Assembly (NCBI GenBank): GCA_036873135.1
Contig: JAPTYO010000010.1
Span: forward strand, 19,337,772-19,401,771
Reading direction: 5' to 3'
Source: Clarkia xantiana subsp. parviflora
Taxonomy: Eukaryota; Streptophyta; Magnoliopsida; Myrtales; Onagraceae
Length of the DNA: 64,000 nucleotides
Both the position numbers and the translations under genes were made by a program. Positions 1-10,682 of the stretch are shown here, piece after piece. The notes under the pieces were generated by a model. The model was not told where the DNA came from, did no database searches, and worked only from the letters and a program-made list of their open reading frames with translations. How positions within the stretch are numbered: position 1 is the first letter of the stretch; the number at the start of each line of letters is the position of its first letter.

Positions 1-1614
1 TTTTAGAATAACTTAAGATGATAATGTTAAAATTTTCTCATAATCCAATTCGAAATTTGTTTAAAAAAATTTGTATGGTCTACATTCAAGAAAAGCAAGA
101 ATGTTCTTGATAAAGTCATGCACTTTTTTTTTTATTATTGGATTAAGTACACTTTTTTCATACTTATGAAATACTTGAATTTTTAGGATAGCTTAAATAT
201 ATATATAAATATATATGAAGTACGCGACAATCATAAAAAAGAAAAACATGCATGTATGATAAGAAAAACTAAGCTGATAAAACTTTAATAAAAAATGCCA
301 CTTCTTTTAAAAGAAAATTTTTTATTCTCACATTTATTATATATATATATAGTCAATAATTTAACTAAGTTAGATCAATGCATGAATTAATTTGATGAAA
401 AAAGTAATTTTTTTTTATTTCTTCTAAAATTTTGTATTACCTGCACAATAGTGAAAGCCAAACAACTAACTCTATCTAGTCTACACCCTAATTCCTGGGT
501 GTTCATATCTCTAATAATAACTGATTCTTTTTATGCACTTAATTTGATTTGAAAAATTAGTAAATACGAATCATTAGAGCTGAAAATGAGCATTTTTTTA
601 AAAAAAAAAAAAACTAAATTAGATCAACGCCACAAATTAGTTTGATAGAAAAGTAAGTTTTTTTTATCTTCTAAAATTTTATATTACATGTCCAATAGAG
701 GAAGTCAAACAATTAACTTGATCTGGTCTACATCCTGATTCCTAGGTGATCACACCTCTAATATAACTAAGTTTTTTTTTTTTTTCTGCACATTAATTTG
801 AAAAATTAGCAAATACAAACATTTAGAGCTAAAAAGGAGCATTTTTTTTTAAGAAGGAACGTAGAAAGGTAAAATTGAGACATTAGGTCTTTAAAAAAAG
901 TAGATTTAGTCCGTACACATATATTCAACAACAACGCTTCATGAGTTTCTTTCTTTGCCTTCGAGTAGTTTATAAGCACCTCGGTTATGATTGTCTGCAA
1001 ACGAAGAAACATGAATAAAGTGTCTGACAACTATAAAATTGAAACAATTAAAACACATACAATGAAGATACTAACTAATTATATATATGACCAAGGAATG
1101 TACAACATATATAACTCTAACAGGAAGAATGTCAACTAACCAAATCAATGTGACCAAAAAAGTACATTGTTCATAACAAAAAAAAAAAGTACATTGAATG
1201 TGGAACAAAAGATACTATATAATGTTAAGTTTTTGTGATAGATAATATCTGATCAGGGGTGTCCTGACCTAGCTAGCGATAAATAAAGGTCAAAGATAAC
1301 GACATAGCTGCCATTTTCGAGTACACCGTGGTCTTGCATGCTTGCGACCTCATTCGCTCCTTACGACAATATGATCTTATTTACATCTCATGAGACGTGA
1401 AGATGGTTTAGGGGTTGAAGTGTGAATATATAAATATATTTATATAATAGTTCTTTATGATCTATATATACATGTATTATTAAATAATTCAATGTTCTAT
1501 ATGTTATCATATATAATATGTTCTATATTAGGTTTCCTTTATATATATATTATTCAAATAATATATATTGCTTTATAAATTTTAAATCAATATCAAAATG
1601 AGATAGAGAAAAAA
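1..1614. other. AT-rich stretch without a recognisable gene
   Basis: I see only AT-rich DNA with poly-A/T runs and TA-rich tracts. The imperfect motif 'aagtcaaacaattaac' and its surroundings occur twice, near 455-520 and 695-760, as a diverged direct repeat of roughly 250 bp. Short ORFs here show no family signature. Confidence 0.5.
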
Positions 1615-1619
1615 CTAAC

Positions 1620-1839
1620 CTGAACTTAATTGTGAGTTCCTGATAAATTTTGCACTTTGAATGCAAATATATGTCCTATATATGTACATGTCGTTCGATG
1701 GAAGCACCATTAACACACGACCAAAGGTGATAATTTCAATTTGTAAGGAAATATCATAATCACGGAGTCGTTGTTTATAATGGCCGTGAAGTTCATCCCA
1801 AATTTGTTGTAACCTCTGCCACCGATCAACATATGACAT
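1620..1839 (-). CDS. Exon-like piece, possibly from a Helitron-borne RPA/OB-fold protein
   Basis: A 220-nt open segment on the minus strand is bounded by a good acceptor (ttcag before ATG) and a good donor (TTCAG|GTTAGT). It encodes a hydrophilic segment starting MSYVDRWQRLQQIWDELHGH and containing IEIITFGRVLMV. The pattern of a beta-strand-like stretch plus FGRV loosely recalls OB-fold proteins related to RPA1, which plant Helitrons often carry. A Helitron-type 5' terminus on the same strand lies about 540 bp upstream (2381). This reading is inference. It could equally be an exon of an unrelated decayed gene. Confidence 0.3.
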
Positions 1840-2117
1840 CTGAAGCTACGTATACCATCAATAAGAAACAAAGAAGTTGGGGGGTCATACTACGGCTCTA
1901 GCTTGCTTATATGTTGATGACTAAATATAGTTAGATATATATGGTTGGTTCGTAGGCTCTAGTTTCCTTATATATTGAATATTGAACATTATTAATTAGA
2001 ATGTACATATTATAAATATTTTATGATAATAATCCGTTCAATTATAATTTCTAAACGTAAATTATACTATTGCCGTTTGTTTAGGATTCACATAAATTTA
2101 ATAGTTAAAAATAAATA

Positions 2118-2381
2118 CTTACGTGGCGACCTATAGTCCTCCGGAACCAAACTGTATAGATTTATTATTTAAAAGGAAACTTTTTATTAACTTTTTTCTT
2201 TAAATTGCGTAAAGACCAAAATAGGAGATACAAATACTTCTTAATTTTCAATCAATTAATATTTTGTATCTAAATTTATAGAACCCCTATTAAATTCCGA
2301 TTAAATTAGGAAACGCTGACTAGACAAACTGTCCGCGTATCAGTCAGAGAGCTTCCGATGCTGAATTATTATAATACTAGA
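2118..2381 (-). mobile_element. Helitron-type 5' end, copy 1
   Basis: About 265 bp is repeated, diverged but clearly homologous, at 4736-5001. On the minus strand both copies begin with TCTA(G/C)TATTAT-like sequence directly after an A, which is the usual 5'-TC start of plant Helitrons inserted between A and T. The homology stops at 'cttacgtggc' in both. The 3' end of this copy was not located. Confidence 0.45.
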
Positions 2382-2388
2382 TGCTAAT

Positions 2389-2405
2389 CCCGCGCACCAC
2401 GCGGG
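2389..2405. repeat. GC-rich hairpin next to a CTAG
   Basis: CCCGCG-CACCA-CGCGGG forms a perfect 6-bp stem. Read on the minus strand it is followed 8 nt later by CTAG-T, the layout of a Helitron 3' terminus. The CTAG overlaps the start of the Helitron-type 5' end at 2381, so this may be a head-to-tail junction of two elements or a coincidence. Confidence 0.35.
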
Positions 2406-4227
2406 AATATCCAGTGAAAATAAAAGTGAAAATTTTAATTTATTAAATAAGAAGTTATATCAACAATTATTTGATACGTTTAATACATTTTTTTGGATAT
2501 TTATATTAGTAGTTTTTATTTTTAAATACTTGAACCGTTCGGACGTTCAAATTAATAAAAGGACACTTGCGTAAAATAATAATAATAAATAATGGAAAAC
2601 ATATTATATATTATCATAATATATTATATATAATTATAATTTTTAAGTGTTGGGATTTTTTTTCTTAAAATATTATGTAAAAATAAATTAGAAAACCAAT
2701 CAATCTAATAGATATTCATAAAATATTCGCTGAAATAAATCCTAATCTGACGTATGCCCAAATTAATAATTTGATTATATATATACTTTTTTTAATAAAA
2801 TTTCATAAGTAACTTAATTTAAATAAATAAATATTTGCATCATAGTACTTAATTAATTTTGATTTTTTATTTTATTTTACATTCTTATTTTTACATTTTC
2901 GCTTTTCTCTTATACCAATAATGGTAAATAAAATTAAAAGCATCAAAATACAAACTTCATTATTATTAAATACAATGAAATATTTATAAACCGCTAAACT
3001 AAAGAATTTTAAGCCAAAGAAAGAACTTTTTCTTAATTTTCATATAATATTATATTAAATTATATAATTTAATTTATACAGTTTCCATATTTCAAATCAT
3101 TAAGAGCAATTTTGTTAGAAAAAAATTCTATAATTAGAATATGTGCATATATATGTTCATCGAAACCACATATGTTGAAGAACAGACGTTTGACACGGAT
3201 TCGACGACCAAAGGTAGCATGGGTACGGACATCTAAAATTTATTTGTGAATTTGCGTAATTATATTTTATAGTTCAAACTTTTCAATCTTTCGTTTACTT
3301 TTTCTAGACTGATATTTTATTTAAAAATAGTGTTTCAACATATATTACAAAAAGTCAGTATAAATTTCATCGAACATTAGTTTGTTAATTATACATATTT
3401 GGTAAATCACCCGCGCGATGCGCGGAAAATGCACCTTGCTTTTTCAAACCCTGCTAGCAAGAGATTTCATCCTTCAACCACCACACCATATAGCCTCATT
3501 CCTTGTTCACGGCAGTATTCAGTCTTATCATCAAATTTTCAAGAGTAAAGCCACCTGATCCATAGTGAGTTGTTAATTAGGATGTAGTACAAAGATATAC
3601 TTTTCTTACCAACAAAAATCAACATTAAAATGTCATCTAATGATATAAACATAAAGTAGATATTGCAAATCATAAAATATGAATAGTATTGGTCTCGAAA
3701 TTCCACACACGAAGCAAAAAATCATAAATAATATAATATAATGAATTCGTATAACCTGGAATTAAAATTAAAATACACAATTAGTACATTCACATTGAAA
3801 GTTAACTAATGAATATATTATGGTCACGAATTGTATCTCAATACCAAAATATAAAAAATACATTTTTTTTCCTTTTGATTCTCCAATTGATGAATTATAC
3901 ATATTTCAACTTATCTCGATATTTCAGCTTATCTCGATATTTAAGCACCAACTAAGTCCTCTATTACCCGATTCTTTGAGGTCTGTGGCTGTAAGAATGT
4001 ATAGGACAATATAATGTTGTTAAGAACATATGCAATGATCAATTATATTTACTATCCTCATGGAAATAGTCCACAAATATCAACCATTAAGAAAAACAGT
4101 AAAAAAAAAAGCATGCATATAAATCTATTCTCCGGGAAGTAATCTCTACGTGTCACATATTTTATGTGTGCGCATATTATGGATGGTAAAATTCAAAATA
4201 TTTTCATGTTTAAGTGGAAGAACTTAC
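2406..4227. other. AT-rich interval, no gene
   Basis: Nothing codes convincingly. A second GC hairpin (CCGCGCGATGCGCGG) sits at about 3410-3424 but no CTAG follows it closely. The rest is AT-rich sequence with poly-A/T runs. Confidence 0.4.
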
Positions 4228-4320
4228 CTATATGTGTTTGATATGTTGTTTATCCTGTCGGTGCATTCTTTGCCGTATAGCTCTATGGTGAGGAGAGGAC
4301 GATGGCGATCTTTGTCGTTC
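4228..4320 (-). CDS. Second exon-like piece downstream of a Helitron 5' end
   Basis: On the minus strand, 93 nt is bounded by tttgcag and CATATAG|GTAAGT. One frame reads through with RPLLTIELYGKECTDRI. A 'T(I/L)xLYGK' strand pattern is reminiscent of the OB-fold region of RPA1-like proteins (LWGK-type strands). It lies about 680 bp downstream of the 5' end at 5001 on the same strand, like the exon at 1620-1839 relative to the end at 2381. This is weak on its own. Confidence 0.25.
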   Translation of the reverse strand, partial: ERQRSPSSSPHHRAIRQRMHRQDKQHIKHI

Positions 4321-4735
4321 CTGCAAATAGATTGAAGAGGGGTGTCAATTTATTTGTATAATAATGAACATATTACAGACAACTATGATCATATTGTGAA
4401 AGTCTATCATTTACGGTTATGATCACTTTGTAAAACCCTAAACATGTGAAGTTATATTAGATTTTATTTATATATATATATTGATAATTTATATTAAATT
4501 TTGGAAGTTAGTATATTCGGTTTGGCTCTGTATATAGGTTTGGCCGTAGAATATATATGTATATTTAAGTTATATATTAGGTTTTGGAAGTAGTTTAGAT
4601 TTAGCAAAGTACATATATGATTTTGGTCGTAGCTTATCTATAATATTTAATCCCTCTTAATCAATCACTCCCGGTTGTTTCTTCATAACAAATATATTTT
4701 AATTATATTCAACTATTAACTATTTATATATATTG

Positions 4736-5001
4736 CTTACGTGGCGGCCTATGGTCTTCCGGAACCAAACTGTATAGATAATAAATTTAACAGGAAACTT
4801 TTAATTAATTTGTTTCTTTAAATTGCGTAGAGACCAAAATAGGAGATAAAAATACTTCTTAATTTACAATCAATCAATATTTTATGTCTAAATTTATAGA
4901 TCTCCAATTAAATACCGATTAAATTAGGAAACGTTGACTGGACGAACAACCCACGTGTCAGTCAGAGGGCTTCCGGTATCGAATTAATATAATATAGTAG
5001 A
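4736..5001 (-). mobile_element. Helitron-type 5' end, copy 2
   Basis: Homologous to 2118-2381. On the minus strand it starts TCTACTATATTATATTAATT just after an A. A short duplicated 'tagtaga' to the right makes the exact first base ambiguous by 7 nt (5001 or 5008). Confidence 0.45.
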
Positions 5002-5837
5002 TAGTAGATAGGAACCGGTAGGCTAGGTGTGTAAACAAGCCCATACGTTATGAAATTGTTACTTAATTTCGATTGTTTCTCAATTTTGTAGTGAAGTCTT
5101 ATGAATATTATGATTAATGAATTCATAGTATGAATAGTTGCATCATTGTAGCTTAGTTTGTAGATCCATATAATAGGAATGTCAATTGGGAAGATCAGAT
5201 CCAAAGTTAGCAATATCATCCTCATTCACAAGCCTTATTTTATCTACTTTCTTGGTTTCAAAACCGTCTTGGAACGGAAGTATTTTGTTACCGTCTCAAA
5301 AATTTCTGCAAGGCGTTACCATATCCCGCTATCTTTTTTTTTAAAAATCATTTCAAATATTGTATGGTATCAATGAACCTATTTGACAAAAAAAAACATT
5401 TACTTAAATTATTTCTTTAAAAGTATTATATAATCAAAATGTTAAGTACATTTCTAATTCCAATACAACTACTAAATAATAACTAAATGAAAGCAAAATT
5501 ATCGTTCCATCTAACTTCTTATTTCATTTAAATTATTCGTTCACTAAGATTCTATTATTACATAATAACCTTTCAATTTTTTAAGTTACAATTTATATAT
5601 ATAACCCTAAATTGGACCTTTAGGGCGAAATAACACAAAATGAGAGTTCTTGTCCTACAACTTTTTATATCAAACTTGCTAGATAAACCGCGACAACTAT
5701 TTTAGTGGGCATTTTGCGGACTGTGCTAACACCCCTAGATCCTAGTTAGCAATATATATGCATCATCATTATTGTTTAGAAAAAAAAATTAAATGATATC
5801 TTAACGGGACGATAAATTTGATAACTTTGCAAATATA
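5002..5837. other. Intergenic, no gene seen
   Basis: AT-rich sequence with small unsupported ORFs on both strands. No terminal repeats or coding signature were found. Confidence 0.4.
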
Positions 5838-6110
5838 TGTTGAGAATCTTAACCAATCAGTTCATAAGTTCAAACTTGTGTGTGTAAACAGATATGCTCT
5901 TATTTATACTCTAACTCCCTCCTTTAAATTGATGTTTGCGAACATTGGTTTACATTGGACTTCTTACTTGGTTCGTACATGGGCTTTCTGCTCAGCCACA
6001 TTGGTCTTTCAAGTGAGGTCTTTACAACATTTTTTTTCTTAAAATGCCAACGCCAAGATTCGAACTATTGGCTCTGATACCAATAGTTGAGAATACGACA
6101 TACGTCTTAA
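5838..6110 (-). mobile_element. TRIM-like LTR remnant (minus orientation)
   Basis: GGCTCTGATACCA at 6070-6082 is the reverse complement of TGGTATCAGAGCC, the initiator-tRNA-Met primer-binding site used by many plant LTR retroelements. A short LTR-like block (5838 to about 5916, TGTTGAGAATCTTAACC... to ...TACTCTAAC) lies on one side, and a related start (TTGAGAATACGACATACG) on the other side at 6086. A related copy at 18780-19075 shows the same organisation with a TG...CA repeat of about 95 bp. The small size and lack of coding capacity fit a terminal-repeat retrotransposon in miniature. The second LTR is cut by the CACTA-like element starting at 6111. Confidence 0.5.
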
Positions 6111-7080
6111 CACTACAAGAGAAATGACCTAATGCATCGGACCATATTGGTTTCTAAATCATTTTTGATGGTCATAGAGTCACTTTTGAAACCAGCTAGG
6201 TCTGATGCGTTTGAGTCCGCGTCTAAATTTTTTTTTAGCACCAAAAGGTCGTTTCTAGTTTTTCGAAATGAGAGTTCGATTCTAATTTTGGAAACCAACA
6301 TGGTTATGAAACCATGAAACGATATAGAAACCAACCATGTTCCACCTACATTAAATAGGAGCAAATAATTGCTCTTATATTATATATATTTGTTGGGTCA
6401 TTTGTTAGACTCTAAATACAACTTTTAGAGTCAATACTTTTGCACCTATTTAACAGTTTTAGAGTAACATTTTATGATTCTAAATGTACGTACTAGTAAA
6501 AACAAAATGATTCTAAACATATTTATTAGTAGCAACAAGTGACTTCACTTTTACATAGTAGGGGCATCTATTTTGATTCTATAAACAATTTATTTATAGG
6601 GTCGAATATTGGAGTTTTTCACCTATATAAAACCGTTTGAACATACAAATACTAATATAGTCCATTCATAAAATTAATTACAAAACTAAACCTAACCGAG
6701 ATATCATATCTCGGTCGGGTTGGCACAATTCTGTGCAAGAATTCCATCACAATTGTGCTGTGATTTGTGTCCATGTGGGGTCTACAACACAATTAATCAT
6801 TTAATTGTGTTGTGTGCCCCACGACACACTTAATTAAAAAAATTGGTTTTTTTGTTTTTAAATAATTATAGGTTTGAATAATATGGTAAATAATTATAAG
6901 AGTATATATATGTTAAAATTATTGGTATCTATTTCAGAAACGTTTCCACTAATTCTATAGAATATTTATAGAGTCGAATTATATGATTTAGAGACTTGAA
7001 ATTGGCCACAGATAGTGAGATTTAGGGTTGAATACTACATTCCACTAAAGCTACCTAGTGAAAATTCTTGAATTTGTAGT
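6111..7080. mobile_element. CACTA-type non-autonomous element
   Basis: It starts with CACTACAAGAGAAATGACC and ends with ...AATTCTTGAATTTGTAGT, whose reverse complement is ACTACAAATTCAAGAATT, so the ends are CACTA-like inverted termini. The flanking triplets are TAA and TAT, so the 3-bp target duplication is imperfect. Inside is only non-coding sequence with a strong hairpin around 6700-6720 (CCGAGATATCATATCTCGG) and no transposase. It interrupts the TRIM-like remnant. Confidence 0.5.
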
Positions 7081-7703
7081 TATAAGAAGCAATTTCCATT
7101 CAAACAACCGTTTATTCAATAACAATGATCACGATAAACATTTACATATATACAATAGAAGGATCCACCTTGGGCAGATCTGAGTCGAGCATGAAAGAAT
7201 AGATATGAGTTGATAAAGAAAGAATTAATTACAAGTTGGTTGATTATATTACATCAAGTCCAAGATCTGAGATCCCCACTTACACTATAACTGCAAACAA
7301 GTAAGTGCAGAGCGCTATTCCTTGTCAGTCGTAGCCACCGACATATTTATGAAAACAAAACAAAATCCTTGTACAGTACATGTAATTAGAAACTTGACAG
7401 AGAGGAGTGTGGCTGTTTGAGTGGTCAAAGCTTACCATTATCGTCGCTAAGGTCACAAAATGCGTACTACCGCCTTAGATCTGGACCTAACAGTGTCCCA
7501 CTGAGAGTGTTGGATCTAGAGATGACATCGGAGATGCACATCTGACCGTGCCGATGAAATGGATGATAATGTTAAGGTCGGACATCGACCGTGTCTAGTA
7601 GATATGTGTAGGTGGACGGAAAGGAGACCAGAGAATGGCGGCCGGACTTTCAATCGATGACTTACCTATCTCTCCTGCTTTCTTTCCCTGATGGCTGCGC
7701 ACG
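7081..7703. other. Intergenic, no gene seen
   Basis: No coding signature. An ORF at 7612-7887 on the plus strand runs across the boundary of the MITE at 7713 and is not a gene. Confidence 0.4.
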
Positions 7704-7712
7704 AAGGAACTG

Positions 7713-8095
7713 GGAAAAATCACCCAAATACCCACTTTTTAAACTCAAACACAAAAACAAGGGGAAAGTTCGTCCAGAATTCAAAATATCTAAATATGCA
7801 TCTCTCAGATGCGTCATTTTGGCTCAACGGTCAATATGCATCTCTCGTATGCGTCGTTTGACTCAACGGTCATATTTTGACTGTTGACCGGCGAAAATGG
7901 CGCATCTCTCAGACGCGCCCTAAAAATGGCACATCTGAGAGATGCGCCATTTGACTCAACGGTCATATTTTGACCGTTGACCGACAAAAATGACGCATCT
8001 GAGAGATGCGGCGTTGCGTATTTTGAGTTATGGACCAAATTTTCCCTTATTTTTGTGTTTGAGTTTCAAAAAGTGAGTATTTAGGTGATTTTTCC
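7713..8095. mobile_element. Mutator-type hairpin MITE with 9-bp duplication
   Basis: The ends are GGAAAAATCACCCAAATACC and its inverted counterpart, with inverted repeats of more than 50 bp. They are flanked by an exact 9-bp direct repeat AAGGAACTG (7704-7712 and 8096-8104), which indicates a Mutator-like element. The interior is filled with repeated short palindromes of the type GCATCTCTCAGATGCG alternating with CTCAACGGTCA blocks. It has no coding capacity. Confidence 0.8.
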
Positions 8096-8104
8096 AAGGA
8101 ACTG

Positions 8105-9484
8105 ATTGAATGAAAAAAAAGTAGCTGCTAGAGTTTTACATTAACATTATTGAGGAGACATCATCTTTTACATTTGAACGGTTGAGATTTGTTTTTCTTT
8201 TTTGTTTTGCAAAATAGTCCCCCTAGTTTCTTAAATTGTAATAGTAATTTGTTTAGATTATTTTTTCATAGTAATTTAGTTTAGTTGTTAAAGAGAATAT
8301 ATTTACATTATAAAATAAATAGTAGTAATATAATAATCTTAAATACTTATATCAATAAAAATGTTATTATTTATATCTTCAATATAAAGAAAAGTGAAAA
8401 TACATATCCACACTTTAATTTGACTAATATTATTAAAAAATTATAGAAAATTAACAAGAATATATATACTAACAATTAATAATATCTAAAATATACAATT
8501 AAATTAATTATTTAGTAGATTTCAACAAATAAATTTGGAAAATGTTTATATGTTTGTGTAAACTAATTAAAAAAGTTTAATAATTAGGAATTACAATGGA
8601 AATATATCATGAGCATTAAAGAAGAATTATATCTTACCACAAAAAAAAAATAAAAGATTATACGCAAGGTTGTTAGGATCGGGATCCTAACTAGGATCGA
8701 TGGAGGGTAGGATCGTCGTTTGTAGGATCGGATCGCGGATCGTACGATCCTACAAAATTTTAGTAATTATTTCGCAATAAAATTAATTACTTTTCTTTAA
8801 GCGAAGAAATAACTCAATATTTATATCACCAAAGTAGTATTCAAATATTCTCTAGACATTAAAATTAAGTTGTAGAGTTCTAAATAAACATTGAAGTTCA
8901 ACTTAGTACTAAGAATCGAAAATCAATTAAAATTTCAAACTTATAACTAATAATAATTATATATAGCAACATCATCAACTCTATTCAATGCTTCATCAGC
9001 TCCAAGTCATATGCAAATGCGAAATCAAAAATATTATTCAAGTTCAAGTCCAAACCACCTTAATCATCTGAGTTAATAGTCGTACTTGTATTTGCAAATA
9101 ATTTAAAAAGGAAAAATTCTATCATAAAAAAGTTTAGCTAATGAAACTTAAGAAACAACTATCAAGTTCATAATAAGAAACATACATGTTTCAATGTACT
9201 CTAAGTAAAACAAAGTTACACTGATTTACAAAGTGCAAACAAAACTGAAGAGGAAGAAGAAACACAATATACAGTTTTTTTTTTTTTGTTTTTTTTTTAT
9301 ATTTCGTTTACTAATTAATTTTTAAGTTACATAGCCAATTAGATTAAAAAAAACTATAGAATTGCACTCTGATCTCTTCTTGGTTCTCACTGAACATTTT
9401 TTTTACATACGTCTTTTCAAACATCATAAACTAGCTACTTGACCAACTGTTTTAAAACTTTAAGGTGATAGGTGAAGACGTAAT
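8105..9484. other. AT-rich intergenic stretch
   Basis: No gene was found. A cluster of GGATC/CGATC motifs at 8670-8750 (for example 'gatcgggatcctaactagg') stands out as a local GC-richer patch but has no clear ends. Confidence 0.4.
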
Positions 9485-10432
9485 TTAGTTCAGATATTGT
9501 CGATAACAAACTTTATCGAATTCAAGGAACAAACAAGCCTTGAGGAACATGCCGATCGCGCGGTACAATCCGTTGTGTGTCGGCCTAGGGAACGAGGACA
9601 CCAGATTCGCCAGACTGACGAACTTCGCAGCGGACAAATTCGAGTCCCGCGAGATCTCCGATAGATATCCATCAACAAGCTTTACGACTCAGGCAGTCGG
9701 GTCCCACGTCCACACTTCGACTTCTGACTCAGCAACCTTCGACATCTCATCCCTCAAGTACATGACAAACTCCCGAACCAACCTCTCGACTGTCCCAACA
9801 TCATACATAGTTGTTTCCCATGGCAGGGCCCGGAATAGAAGATCGGGCACTGCAGCCTCGTCTAGCTGCATGCTAATCTGCGCCATCAGATCGCTCCTCT
9901 CCAACTCCCCACACTCCAACAAAATCGCCGCCCTCAACAACCGAAGCAGGAACGAAACTACCCCTTTCTCCGAGGGCAAAAGCATCATTATCGTCTCTAC
10001 CACCGATCAGTGCTTCCCCAAATCGTTACTCTTAATCACTCCTTTCCCGAAACCCGGGATCCTCGTCGCAAAAGCATGCAAGGCTTCACCAATCACGTCG
10101 CTTGGAACTAAACCCTTCGATTTAACCGTCGCTAAAACCCGTTTATACAACTCGACGTTTAGCTCCGCAACATCTTCCACCCACCAATCCTTCGGCACGA
10201 TTTGCTGCTTCTTCACCCCGTTCCAATCCGTCCCATTTTCGGCCAACTTCTTTCGATTATACGTGTAAGACCAATCGAGGCCTTGGAAGCAATGGAGTCG
10301 AGGCAGCGACTAATGATCTTCAATTCATCAGCCCAAGGCTGGAGAGATCGAGTCGTTTGGAGGACAATAATGGAATCTTTCCAGCACCGGATGATGCTCG
10401 AATTGAGGAACACTTCGATTTTGTAGATTAAG
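9485..10432 (-). pseudogene. NPH3-domain (phototropin-signalling adaptor family) pseudogene
   Basis: The NPH3 domain of the NPH3/RPT2-like family is recognisable in order on the minus strand: [91 protein letters not shown]-type text (here MQLDEAAVPDLL), [15 protein letters not shown] and [17 protein letters not shown]. Intact members link a BTB domain and this domain to CUL3 ubiquitin ligases in light and auxin signalling. Here it is broken by a frameshift around 10275 (after SKAS), an in-frame TGA at about 10004-10006, and another in-frame TGA just before [11 protein letters not shown] at about 9686-9688. There is no N-terminal BTB exon upstream, and the C-terminus runs into unrelated sequence ending at a stop at 9485. 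No YDxAIDxYL-type C-terminal part is seen. This is a decayed partial copy. Confidence 0.85.
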
Positions 10433-10682
10433 TTTCATTTTTCAATCATTTCGTACATCCCCGTGTTTTAATTCTTCTAACTTTGATCCCTAATAACAAT
10501 TGAAAGGTACAAACAGATTTCTTATTTAACCAAATCAGAAACTAAAAACAACACTAGCTCTCCTCTATACAACCAACCGTATGCATAACATATTAGTTCC
10601 TCTTCCTTGTGTTTCAAGAAACCGATTACCTCATACTCCTAGCTATTGAGCATTGTGAAAACGTGGAGTGGATGCTTGCTGC

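Noticed and set aside
9540..10268. 242-codon plus-strand ORF
   Set aside because: It is the antisense shadow of the NPH3 pseudogene, which is recognisable on the minus strand.
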